DNA of 64,000 nucleotides from Mesorhizobium norvegicum (GTDB lineage Bacteria > Pseudomonadota > Alphaproteobacteria > Rhizobiales > Rhizobiaceae). The stretch spans positions 116,047 to 180,046 of the forward strand of contig NZ_SMYZ01000054.1 of NCBI RefSeq assembly GCF_004919685.1, written 5' to 3'. Under the pieces are notes generated by a model, which did not search any database, was not told where the DNA came from, and saw nothing but the letters and a program-made list of their open reading frames with translations. Made by a program: the position numbers and the translations under genes. Below are positions 41,353-50,900 of this stretch, one piece after another; position 1 is the first letter of the stretch, and every line of letters begins with the position of its first letter.

Positions 41353-43557
41353 TCAGCTCGGCTTTTTGCCGCGCGGGCGCTTGGGCGGGGTGGCAGTTGG
41401 GCCTGTATCCGTCACATGCGACGCGTCTTCCGGTACGCCCTCATGCGCCGCGTGTTCCTTGTCGAACTTGATCACCGGCTCCATCTTGGCCAGCACGTCG
41501 TCGGCGAGCCAGCACAGGCTCATATGGCCGTCGCCGAGATGCTTGACCGGCGGCACCTTGGTCTCGCACAGATTGTCCGGCACCAGCTTCTTGTAGCCGC
41601 AGCGGGTCTGGAACGGACAGCCCGAAGGCGGGTTCATCGCCGACGGGATGTCGCCTTCCAGCACGATGTGCCGCTTGACCACGCTGGTGTCGGCGATCGG
41701 GATCGCCGACAGCAGCGCCTCGGTATAGGGGTGATAGGGCGGCGCGAAGATCTGGTCGGTCGTGCCTTGCTCGACGATGTAGCCGAGATACATGACGACG
41801 ACGCGGTCGGCGATGTAGCGTACGACGGACAGATCGTGGCTGATGAACAGCATCGTCGTCTTGTTCTTGCGCTGGATGTCCATCAGCAGCTCGGTCACCG
41901 CCGCCTGCACCGACACGTCGAGTGCCGACACCGGCTCGTCGGCCACCACCACCTTGGCATCGCCGGCAAAGGCGCGCGCCACGCCGATGCGCTGCTTCTG
42001 GCCACCCGAAAGCTGGCGCGGCTTGCGGGTCTCGAATGCCCTGGGCAGCTTCACCAGGTCGAGCAGTTCCAGCATGCGCTTGCGGCGATCGGCAACCGTC
42101 TTGCCGACATTGAACTTCTCCAGCGTGCGGATGATCTGCGAACCGACCGAATGGCTGGGATTGAGCGTGTCGAACGGATTCTGGAACACCATCTGGATCG
42201 ACGATACGGTCTCGACGCTGCGCTTCTCGATGCCGGTCGACTGGATTTCCTTGTTGCCCAGCGTCACCGTGCCGGCACTTGCCGTCTCCAGTCCGAGCAG
42301 CACCTTGGCCAGCGTCGACTTTCCGCAGCCGGATTCGCCGACGATGGCAACGGTCTCGGATTCGCGCGCCATGAACGATATCGTCTCGTTGGCCTTGACG
42401 ACGCGGCCTTCGCTCGAGCCGAAGACTTCGCTGCCGCCGACCTTGTAGTATTTTCTCAGATCCTCGATCTTGAGCACCGGCGCACCGGGCACGACGCGCT
42501 CATTGACCTTCTTGGCGCCGGGCGGCAGCGCTTCCCAGTCGATCTCGTTGAAACGCACGCAGCGCGAGAAATGGCCTTCGTGCCCCGCGACCTCGATCAT
42601 CGGGATTTCGGCGGCGTTGCAGACGCCCTCGACGAAATGGTGGCAGCGCGGGCCGAAATTGCAGCCCTTGGGCCGCTCATGCGGCAGCGGCAATTGTCCG
42701 GGGATGGAGATCAGCGGCCTTGAATTCTTGTCGGCGCCAGGCAGCGGGATCGAGCGGAACAGCCCTTGCGTATAGGGATGGCGCATCCGGTCGAACACGT
42801 CCTTGATCTTGCCGGTCTCGACCGCTTCGCCCGAATACATCACCGTGATGCGGTCGCAGGTTTCCAGGATCAGGCCGAGATTGTGCGACACGAAGATCAT
42901 CGATGTGCCGAACTTCTCGCCGAGCCCCTTGACCAGGTCGACGATGCCCGCTTCCACCGTCACGTCGAGCGCAGTCGTCGGCTCGTCGAGCAAAAGCAGC
43001 GCCGGCTTCGACAGCAGCGCCATGGCAATGACGATGCGCTGCTGCTGGCCACCGGAGAGTTGGTGCGGATAGGAGCGCATCATGCGCTCGGGATCGGGCA
43101 GCTTGACCGAGCGCACCATGTCGAGCGCGCGCTTATAGGCCTCTTCCTTCGACACCTTGTCGTGGATCAGCGGCACTTCCATCAGCTGCTGACCGACCTT
43201 CATCGCCGGATTGAGGCTCGCCATCGGCTCCTGGTAGATCATCGCGATCTTGTTGCCGCGGATGGCGCGCAGCTCCTCGTCGGAGAGCTCGCCCATGTCC
43301 TTACCCTGGAACTTGATCTTGCCGCCGACGATCTTCCCGATGTTGGAGAGGTCGCGCATGATGCCGAGCGACACGGTCGACTTGCCGCAGCCGGATTCGC
43401 CGACGATGCCCATCGCCTCGCCCGGCATGACGGTGCAGGAAAAGTCCATGACGGCCGGTATCTCGCCCTTGCGGGTGAAGAAGGAGATCGACAGGTTCTC
43501 GATCTCGATGATCGGCCCGTTGGTCGGCTTGGCGGGATTTCGAACTGCCTCGTTCAT
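41353..43557 (-). CDS. Fused ABC ATPase of a dipeptide/oligopeptide importer (DppD-DppF type)
   Basis: 734 residues from the ATG at 43557. Two complete nucleotide-binding domains: the first with Walker A GESGCGKST near 57, signature LSGGQQQRIVIAMAL and Walker B LLLLDEPTTALDV; the second with GESGCGKST near 423 and LSGGQKQRIGVARAF. Each ends with the oligopeptide C-terminal cysteine region (CNFGPRCHHFVEGVCN; CPFQTRCGYKKL). In most importers these are two genes. It energises the permeases at 43605-45809 and the binding protein at 46037. Confidence 0.92.
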   Translation of the reverse strand: MNEAVRNPAKPTNGPIIEIENLSISFFTRKGEIPAVMDFSCTVMPGEAMGIVGESGCGKSTVSLGIMRDLSNIGKIVGGKIKFQGKDMGELSDEELRAIRGNKIAMIYQEPMASLNPAMKVGQQLMEVPLIHDKVSKEEAYKRALDMVRSVKLPDPERMMRSYPHQLSGGQQQRIVIAMALLSKPALLLLDEPTTALDVTVEAGIVDLVKGLGEKFGTSMIFVSHNLGLILETCDRITVMYSGEAVETGKIKDVFDRMRHPYTQGLFRSIPLPGADKNSRPLISIPGQLPLPHERPKGCNFGPRCHHFVEGVCNAAEIPMIEVAGHEGHFSRCVRFNEIDWEALPPGAKKVNERVVPGAPVLKIEDLRKYYKVGGSEVFGSSEGRVVKANETISFMARESETVAIVGESGCGKSTLAKVLLGLETASAGTVTLGNKEIQSTGIEKRSVETVSSIQMVFQNPFDTLNPSHSVGSQIIRTLEKFNVGKTVADRRKRMLELLDLVKLPRAFETRKPRQLSGGQKQRIGVARAFAGDAKVVVADEPVSALDVSVQAAVTELLMDIQRKNKTTMLFISHDLSVVRYIADRVVVMYLGYIVEQGTTDQIFAPPYHPYTEALLSAIPIADTSVVKRHIVLEGDIPSAMNPPSGCPFQTRCGYKKLVPDNLCETKVPPVKHLGDGHMSLCWLADDVLAKMEPVIKFDKEHAAHEGVPEDASHVTDTGPTATPPKRPRGKKPS

Positions 43558-43604
43558 GGGTCGCTCCAATCCAATTTTACCAGATGCGGGCCGAAGCCCG
43601 TCAA

Positions 43605-44762
43605 TCAATCTTTCATCGATTGTTCGCGCAGCGAGTCGGCGAGTAGGTTCAAGCCCAGCACGAACGACATCAGCGCAATCGTCGGCGGCAGCGCCGGATG
43701 GATGAAGGAACGCAGCAGGCGGCTGGCGTCCTTGATCGCGGTGCCCCAGTCCGGGCTTTCCGGCGCCAGGCCAAGGCCGAAATAGCCGAGCGTGCCGAGC
43801 AGGATCGTGGTGTAGCCGATACGCAGGCAGGCATCGACGATCAGCGGCCCGCGCGCATTGGGCAGGATTTCCCACAGCATGATGTACCAGGGCGATTCAC
43901 CGCGCGTCTGCGCCGCCGCCACATAGTCGCGTGTCTTGATGTCCATCACCAGGCCGCGCACGATGCGGAACACGCCGGGGCTGGACGCGAACACCACCGC
44001 CACGAAGATGTTGAGCTGGTTGGGATCGATGTGCACGATCTTCAGCGGATCGGCGTCGAAGACCAGGCCGGCATAGATCCAGCCGCCGAGGATCAGGGTG
44101 ATGCCAAGCAGGATATAAAGCCGGTCAGGCCGGTTCTTGTAGCGCGTCCAGAACAGCACGCTGAAGAAGATGATCGGAAACAGGAAGAACACGCCGGCCA
44201 TGCCATAGGGGATCGGCGTGTCCATGATGCCAGGCGTCACCAGCAGGTAGAACAGCAGGATCACCGGGAAGGCGAGCACGAGGTTTGCGAGGAACGACAG
44301 CACGGTGTCGATCTTGCCGCCGTAATAGCCGGCTGGCAGGCCGAGCGTGATGCCCACCATCAGCGCGAAGCCGGTTGCCGCAGGCGCGATGATCAGCACG
44401 ATCTGGCTGCCATAGACCATGCGCGAAAACACGTCGCGCGCCAGCTTGTCGCCGCCGAACAGATAGGTCAGCCCCGATTGCGGTTCGATGGCGCCCGGCA
44501 GCACGTCCTTCATGATGGGGACCTGGGCCAGCGGATCGAAGGGCGAGATGGTCGCGGCGAAGATTGCCGTGAACAACCAGAACAGGCAGATGCCGACGCC
44601 GACGATGCCGACGCCGCTGTCGAAGAGCTGGCCGTAGAGCGCCAGCTTCTTCTTGTAGGCGAAGCTCGTACCCATGACGATGAGGAGCGCGATCCAGACC
44701 GGCCAGAAGCGCGACAGCACTTCGAGAACGACGGTGAAGCCACTGATATATTGAACCGGCAT
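43605..44762 (-). CDS. ABC importer permease, DppC type
   Basis: 385 residues, longer than the usual 300 because of extra hydrophobic segments in the N-terminal half and a PYGMAGVFFLFPIIFFSVLFW insert in the middle. The EAA-type motif falls around VAAAQTRGESPWYIMLWEILPNARGPLIVD. It forms the channel with the DppB-type permease, whose gene ends 12 bp upstream. Substrates of the family are di- and oligopeptides or other amino-acid-like solutes. Start ATG at 44762. Confidence 0.9.
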   Translation of the reverse strand: MPVQYISGFTVVLEVLSRFWPVWIALLIVMGTSFAYKKKLALYGQLFDSGVGIVGVGICLFWLFTAIFAATISPFDPLAQVPIMKDVLPGAIEPQSGLTYLFGGDKLARDVFSRMVYGSQIVLIIAPAATGFALMVGITLGLPAGYYGGKIDTVLSFLANLVLAFPVILLFYLLVTPGIMDTPIPYGMAGVFFLFPIIFFSVLFWTRYKNRPDRLYILLGITLILGGWIYAGLVFDADPLKIVHIDPNQLNIFVAVVFASSPGVFRIVRGLVMDIKTRDYVAAAQTRGESPWYIMLWEILPNARGPLIVDACLRIGYTTILLGTLGYFGLGLAPESPDWGTAIKDASRLLRSFIHPALPPTIALMSFVLGLNLLADSLREQSMKD

Positions 44763-44774
44763 CCGCTTCGCCCC

Positions 44775-45809
44775 CTACTGAACTCTGATACGCGGATTGA
44801 GAAACGCGTAGCCGACATCGGAAATGAGCTGCGTGATCAAGACGATGAACACCGAGACCAGCGAGCAGCCGAGCAGAAGGTCGATGTCGTTGTTGCCGGC
44901 CGCCTCGACCAGCGTGTAGCCGAAGCCCTGGTAGCGGAACATCACCTCGACGATGACGACGCCGGTGAGCAGCCAGGGAAACTGCAGCATGATGACGGTG
45001 AAGGGCGCGATCAGCGCGTTGCGCAACGCATGTTTGACCACCACGCTGCCAAAGGAGAGACCCTTCAATCGAGCGGTGCGGATATATTGCTGCGTCATCA
45101 CCTCAACCATCGAAGCACGCGTCATGCGGGCGATATAGCCGATGCCGTAGATCGCCAACGTCATCACCGGCAGCGTGAAATTGTAGAAGGTGATGCCCTG
45201 GCTGGCCGAAGCCGCCGAGCCGTTCAGCCAGCCAAGCCATGAGGCGAAGATGACAGTGAAGATGACGCCCGACACATATTCAGGCGTCGCCGTCGACGCG
45301 ATTGAGGCCACTGACAGCACACGGTCGGTTCGCGAGCCCTCTCGCATGCCGGCGAGAATCCCGATCAGCAGCGAGATCGGCACCATCACCGCCAGTACCC
45401 AGAACATCAGGATGCCGGTGGCACCGAGCGCGGGAAACAGTTTTGAGGCGACGGTTGCCTTGAACTTGGTCGAGCAGCCGAAATCGCCTTCGAAAACGCC
45501 GGCGAAGGTCGGCACGAGCGGATCGTTGCAGAAGGAGAAACGCTGCGCCGGCTTGCCGGTCGCCGGGTCGGTCACCGGCTGCTTGGGCACGACGCCCAGC
45601 CATTGGCCATAGCGCACGAAGAAGTTCTGCCGGTAGCCATGGTTGACCAGCCAGCTCTCCAGCTGCTCGGCCGACGTATGCATTTCGGTCTGGCTGATCG
45701 CCAGCTTCTTCAGATTGGGCTCAAGGTTGATCAGGAAGAAGACGACCATGGTCAGGCACAGCATCGTCAATGCCATGGTGCCAAGACGCCTGATAACGAA
45801 GGAAAGCAT
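44775..45809 (-). CDS. ABC importer permease, DppB type
   Basis: 344 residues. An N-terminal anchor (MLSFVIRRLGTMALTMLCLTMVVFFLI) is typical of DppB/OppB, and a periplasmic loop (residues 30-130) carries two cysteines (FSFCNDPL, GDFGCSTKF). The permease core ends LLLGCSLVSVFIVLITQLISDV, with the EAA loop around LKGLSFGSVVVKHALRNALI. It pairs with the DppC-type permease downstream. The gap to the binding-protein gene upstream (227 bp) holds a hairpin, which may reduce downstream transcription relative to the binding protein. Confidence 0.9.
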   Translation of the reverse strand: MLSFVIRRLGTMALTMLCLTMVVFFLINLEPNLKKLAISQTEMHTSAEQLESWLVNHGYRQNFFVRYGQWLGVVPKQPVTDPATGKPAQRFSFCNDPLVPTFAGVFEGDFGCSTKFKATVASKLFPALGATGILMFWVLAVMVPISLLIGILAGMREGSRTDRVLSVASIASTATPEYVSGVIFTVIFASWLGWLNGSAASASQGITFYNFTLPVMTLAIYGIGYIARMTRASMVEVMTQQYIRTARLKGLSFGSVVVKHALRNALIAPFTVIMLQFPWLLTGVVIVEVMFRYQGFGYTLVEAAGNNDIDLLLGCSLVSVFIVLITQLISDVGYAFLNPRIRVQ

Positions 45810-45999
45810 GGCGGCCCCCTGCCGGTGGGTTGGGGTTTGAGCCGGCTATGAAAGCCAACCCTGCCGTGACAGGCGGGGCTGGCTGTCAAACAGGCCTTCG
45901 GATGCGATCAACCCTGTTTTTGTTGCATGACCTTGCCCGCGAGTCCGCAACTTTTTTGAGAAAGCGCGGACCAACAGGGACGGACGACGCAAAGAGCGA

Positions 46000-46024
46000 G
46001 GGAAAGGGGCGACGCCCCTTCCCC
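46000..46024 (-). terminator. Hairpin between binding-protein and permease genes
   Basis: On the minus strand, GGGGAAGGGGC and GCCCCTTTCCC arms (one mismatch) lie about 13 bp after the binding-protein stop. A probable attenuator or mRNA-stabilising stem, usual after binding-protein genes. Confidence 0.5.
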
Positions 46025-46036
46025 TTGTCAGTACGA

Positions 46037-47689
46037 TCAAGCCTGGTCGAGCCAGACCTTGCCGTAGTCGCGCTCGAAAGTCGGATGCATCTTGTAGTTC
46101 TGCACCGCCTTGACCGAGTGGCTGTAGAGCTTGCGCCAGTACGGCTGGATCATGATGCCGGAATCCTGCAGGATCTGCTCGATGTCCTTCATCATTTCCT
46201 TGCGCTTGGCGGCGTCGGCAACGGCGAGCGCCGCATTGAGCTTGGCATCCCACTCGGGATTCGAATAGCCTGTCTCGTTCCAGGCTTCGCCTGTGCGATA
46301 GCCGATCGCAAGCACCTGGACGCCAAGCGGCCGCATGTTCCAGTTGGTCATGGACAGCGGATACTTGGTCCAATCGTTCCAGAACGTCGAGCCCGGCAGC
46401 ACGGTGCGCTTCACCTTGAGGCCGGCGTCGCGCATCTGGGCAGCGATCGCATCGCCGGTGTTCTTGTGCCAGTCCTCGTCGACGGTGATCAGCTCGTGTT
46501 CGAAGTCGGCCTGGCCGGCTTCCGCCATCAGCGCCTTTGCCTTGGCCGGATCGCGGGCGACCTTCGCAAGCTCATAATATTCCGGATGAATCTGGCAGAC
46601 ATGGTGGTTTTCGGCAACGGTGCCGGCATTGCCATAGCCAAGCTGAAGAACGACATTGTTGTCGACCGCGAGCTGCAGCGCGTTGCGCACCTTCTGGTCG
46701 CCATAAGGCTTGTTGTTGATGTTGGTGCGGCAGACGATGGTCGACGCCGTGACGATTTCCGACTTCACCAGGTCCATGCCGTCGAGGATCGACACGTAGT
46801 CGGCCGAAGTCTCGAAATTGGTGTGCACTTCACCGGCTTCGAAAGCGCTGACCATGGCCGCCGGATCGGTGCCGTAGTCAATGAATTCCAGGCCGTCGAG
46901 GAACACTTCGCCGTCCCACCACTTGTCGTCGGTGCGGCGCTTGTAAACCACTTTCTGGCCGACATCGTAGGAGACGAGCTCGAACGGGCCGGTGCCGATC
47001 GGGCAGGCCTTGAAGTCGCCGCCCTTCTCATCGAAGCTCTTGTGGACGATCAGGCCGGGATAGTCGCACATGTTGGGAATGAGCGCGATGTCAGGCTTGC
47101 CGAGCTTGAGCACGACCGTGTGGTCGTCAGGCATGGTCACGGCGCTTTCGTCGAGCTTGTCGTCCTTGACCAGCGAGCCGAGACGGCCGGGCATCGAATT
47201 GCCTTCGGCTTTCTTGTCGGCCCAACGCTTTAGGTTGAAGACGACGTCGGCGGCGGTGAAGGCATCGCCATTCGACCAGGTGACGCCCTTGCGCACATGC
47301 AGCGTGTACTGCGTGGCGTCGTCGTTGACGTCCCAGCTTTCCAGCAGATAGGGGCGGAATGTGTATTCGGGTGTGTACTTGACCAGCGGCTCAAGCGCCT
47401 GGCGCTCGGCATTGGCGATTTCCGACCAGTCGGCCTTGCGCGGATCCTTGGGATCCTTGATCCACTGGGCGATCTTCAACGTGCCGCCCTTCTTGCCTTT
47501 TACCTCTTCAGCCTTCGCCGGCGTCGGGTCGGCGAGGCCGAGCAAGCCGTAAGCCATTGCCGTCGACGCACCGAAGACGCTGGCCATGGCCAGGAATTCG
47601 CGGCGATCGACCTTGCCTGCCTTGGCATCTTCGGCCATGGCCAGGATGTGATCCGGAACGCGATCACCATTACTCTTGTAAATTGTCAT
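46037..47689 (-). CDS. ABC importer substrate-binding protein, family 5 (DppA/OppA type), Tat-exported
   Basis: 550 residues. The N-terminus carries a twin-arginine-like sequence DRREFLAMASVFGAS (about 29-43) followed by a hydrophobic stretch, so export through Tat is likely. SBP family 5 features include GGTLKIAQWIKDPKDPRKADW, YTLHVRKGVTWSNGDAFTAADVVFNLKRW and the later FELVSYDVGQKVVYKRR. Binds a peptide-like or sugar-amine ligand and delivers it to the DppBC-type permeases. First gene of the importer operon; a candidate promoter lies at 47723-47751. Confidence 0.92.
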   Translation of the reverse strand: MTIYKSNGDRVPDHILAMAEDAKAGKVDRREFLAMASVFGASTAMAYGLLGLADPTPAKAEEVKGKKGGTLKIAQWIKDPKDPRKADWSEIANAERQALEPLVKYTPEYTFRPYLLESWDVNDDATQYTLHVRKGVTWSNGDAFTAADVVFNLKRWADKKAEGNSMPGRLGSLVKDDKLDESAVTMPDDHTVVLKLGKPDIALIPNMCDYPGLIVHKSFDEKGGDFKACPIGTGPFELVSYDVGQKVVYKRRTDDKWWDGEVFLDGLEFIDYGTDPAAMVSAFEAGEVHTNFETSADYVSILDGMDLVKSEIVTASTIVCRTNINNKPYGDQKVRNALQLAVDNNVVLQLGYGNAGTVAENHHVCQIHPEYYELAKVARDPAKAKALMAEAGQADFEHELITVDEDWHKNTGDAIAAQMRDAGLKVKRTVLPGSTFWNDWTKYPLSMTNWNMRPLGVQVLAIGYRTGEAWNETGYSNPEWDAKLNAALAVADAAKRKEMMKDIEQILQDSGIMIQPYWRKLYSHSVKAVQNYKMHPTFERDYGKVWLDQA

Positions 47690-47722
47690 GACTTAACTCC
47701 CATTGTTGGCTTTCCGCCTTTT

Positions 47723-47751
47723 AACATTCCGCATCCGGGCCATGATGTCAA
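47723..47751 (-). promoter_or_regulatory. Candidate sigma-70 promoter of the importer operon
   Basis: On the minus strand: TTGACA (47751-47746), 17 bp, AATGTT (47728-47723). The -35 is perfect and the -10 has three of six matches. The rest of 47690-47955 shows no gene. Confidence 0.35.
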
Positions 47752-47955
47752 AGACGGCCCCGATTGGGAACATGTCCAGGAATGTGCAACTTTGGAAAGG
47801 GAGCGGTTCGCGTGATAACGACAGTCTTGGCGCAAAATTGCTACTGCCCGCCGGATTCCTCTGGAATCTCGATAGTCGATTAAACTGAGACATTTACTGG
47901 GGCCCGGACAGCGCCAACATCGAGCCACCATGAGGCCAAAAATCCCGCCGAAGTA

Positions 47956-50900
47956 TCAGTATTCCTTCTCGTAAAAGATGCCGCCCTTGGCTTCGCCGGC
48001 ATCGTTGGCCTCGCCACGCAACTTGACGCCGCGCCCTACATTGAGGTCGATCGTCGCCTTGCCCGAGCCCGGCTTGTCGCCTTTCTGGATCGTCACATAG
48101 GTGCGGTCGTTGAGGTACTTGCCGGCCGAAACCGCCGTGCCGCCCTGGTCGTCCGTGGTGACGTCGAGATCGTCGACGCCGATGGCGCTGCGCAGGTTTT
48201 CCAGCAGCGACGTCGATCCGCCGACCCCAGCCAGTTGCCCGGCGGCTTCGGCGAGCTGGGCGATCTGCAGCGGCGACAGGTTCGACATCGAGCGGCCGAA
48301 GATCAGTTGCGCCAGCACCTCATCCTCGGGCAGCGCAGGCACCGAGGAGAAGGTGAATTTCGGATTGGTCGCCTCGCCCGACACCAGGATGGTGACGGTG
48401 GTGCTGGTCGTCGTCGTGGTCGCCGTCAGATTGAGGTAGGGCACCAGCGAGCCGGAGAAGCCGACCGTGCCTTCGGTGAAGGTCAGCCGCTTGCCGAGGA
48501 TCGACAGCCGTCCGCGCTGCAGGGTGAAGGTGCCGACCGCTTGCGGCGACGAGGCCGGGCCGGTCAGCTTGAGCGAGCCGCCGAGTTCGGCATCGACACC
48601 CCTGCCCTGGATGAAGATCTGGTTCGGCGCGTTGACCGTGACATCAAGCGCGAGGCCCGTGCCGCCGCCCTTGCCGCTGGTCGTCGGCGGCCGCAACGCC
48701 TTGTCCTGCGCCTTGACCGCACCCGGCGCGTTCTTGTGCTTGACGTCGAGCGCCGCCAGCGAGCCAGGCAATTTATCCGGAACCGTGATCACCGTCTTGG
48801 CGAGGTTGACGGTGCCGGCAATCACCGGAGCTGACGTCAGCGGTCCCTTGATCGTCAGGTCGCCGCCGAGATTGGCGGTCACCACACGGCCGTCCGTATA
48901 GCGGCCGTCGACCAGTTTGATCGACAGGTCGGCCGGGAAACCCTGCGCCGGGTTGATGCCGACGGTGCCGCTGGCCGACAGGCTGCCGCGTGTCGACAGC
49001 GTTCCGGTCAGCCGGTTGATCCGGGCGACACCGCCGGCGATCGAGACATCGGCGGCGAGATCGTTGACGGCGAGGCCCGAGCGCGCATCGACCAGGCGCG
49101 CACCGGAGGTGCTGACGCTGCCGCCGATGACAGGCGATGAAGCAGGGCCGCGCACTTGCACGTTGACATTGGCGGTTCCAGACAGCGACAGGCCTTGCGC
49201 GGCGAGCTTCTGGCTGAGCAGGCCGAAGGGCACGGCGCCATTGAAGTCGAGCACCAACGCCGGCGTACCTGCCGTCGTCACGGTGCCGCCGCCCTTGAGG
49301 CCAAGGCCGGCTCCATCGCTGACATTGGCATTGAAGGCCAGCTTGTTGGCGGCAAAAGTGCCTGACGAGGAGATACTTACCGCACCGACACCAGCACCTC
49401 GGGTCTGCGATGTCTGCACGCCGGCCGCATCGATGTTGAAGGCGACGGCAGGGTTCGCCGGTGCACCCGTCACCTTGACCGTGCCCGAAATCGAGCCGGC
49501 GGCGTCGAGGCCCGGCGAGAAACTGTTGGCGAGCGACATCGGCACCCGCGCCAGCGTCGCGTTGATGTCGAGCGCCGTGCCGACCTTGCCGGTCACCGTC
49601 GCCGTGCCGCCGCCAAGGTTGAGCACCAGCCGGTCCAGCGTCGTCGTGCCATTGGCGATGCTGACGGTCGAGGCCTGGGCGATGGCCGCCTTGATGCCCT
49701 GGACGGTCGCCTGGCCGGACGCCAGCTCGATGGTCGTCGTGCCGTTGGCCATTTTGACGCGGCCGGCGGCCTGTGCCGGAATGCCCTTGACGGTTGCGCC
49801 GCCGGAGAAGCCGGTCCAGCCACCGTCACGCTTCAAATCGACATCGATGCCGCTGATCACGGTGCCGCCCGACGTGACGGTGTTGGCGCGGATCTTTCCG
49901 GAGATCACGGGTGCGGCGAGATAGTTGGCGACAAGCGCATCGATAGAAACGGCTTTCGCCTGCAGGTCGCCGCGCGTAATCGATGCCGTCGCCGCCTTGA
50001 TCGCGACCTGCGGTGCGGTGCCGTTCTTCGAGAAAGCAATCGTGCCGCGCACGTCGCCTTCGGCCTTTTCCAGCGCCAGTGCCGCCAGCGGGCCGATATC
50101 GGGCAGGTCGAGCGCGATGGTGCCGACCGGCACGAACTTCTCATCCAGCGCCAGATCGCCGGAAATCCTGTTCTTGCCCAGCGACAGCAGCAGGCCGTTG
50201 ATGGCGCTCTTGCCGTCCGCCGTCGTCAGCACCGCACTGCCCTGCAGCGCCTGGCCGGCGACATTGCCGGTCAGTTGCACATTCGCCGCCGGGTTGGCGG
50301 CATCGGCCTTGCCGGTGGCGGTCAGCTTCAGCCCGGTGATCTCGCGCGATGCCACCAGCAGCCTGTCGCTGTCGACCGTCAGTGACAGATCCGGCGCGGT
50401 AGCCGGCCCCTGTGCGTTCACCGCAAAGGCGATGGCGCCCTTGGCATCTTTCGACAGCAGCGAGATGTCGCTCAGCGCGCCCTTGATCTCGGCGGCGACC
50501 TTGTTGTCGGCAAGGCTCGCCTGCCCTTCGGCGGTCAGCGCGCCCGAGGTCAGCTTCAATCCGCCTATGTCGATACTGCCGTTGGGGTCGCGCTTCAGCG
50601 TGGCGCTGATCTGCGCGCGTTCGCCAAGCATGCCGCGCGCCGCCGCCGGCAAGGCCGATGATGGGGCATCCGCCATCAAGTTGAGGTCTATAGCGCCGTC
50701 ACGCAGCGACACTTGGCCCACGACCTGGCTGTTCAGCGCATCGCTCTTGAGCGAGCCGCTATCGATGGCGACCGCATCGGCTGTCAGGCGGCCGCTGAGC
50801 GCTGCCGTGACCTTGCCGGCGATCAGCGGCGCGATCACGGGATTGTCGAGACCGACCTTGTCCACCGACACCGTGCCGGAAACCGGTCCTGCGCGGTTCT

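Noticed and set aside
47693..47893. 66-codon minus-strand frame upstream of the peptide-binding protein
   Set aside because: No ribosome site, no conserved feature, and it overlaps the candidate promoter.
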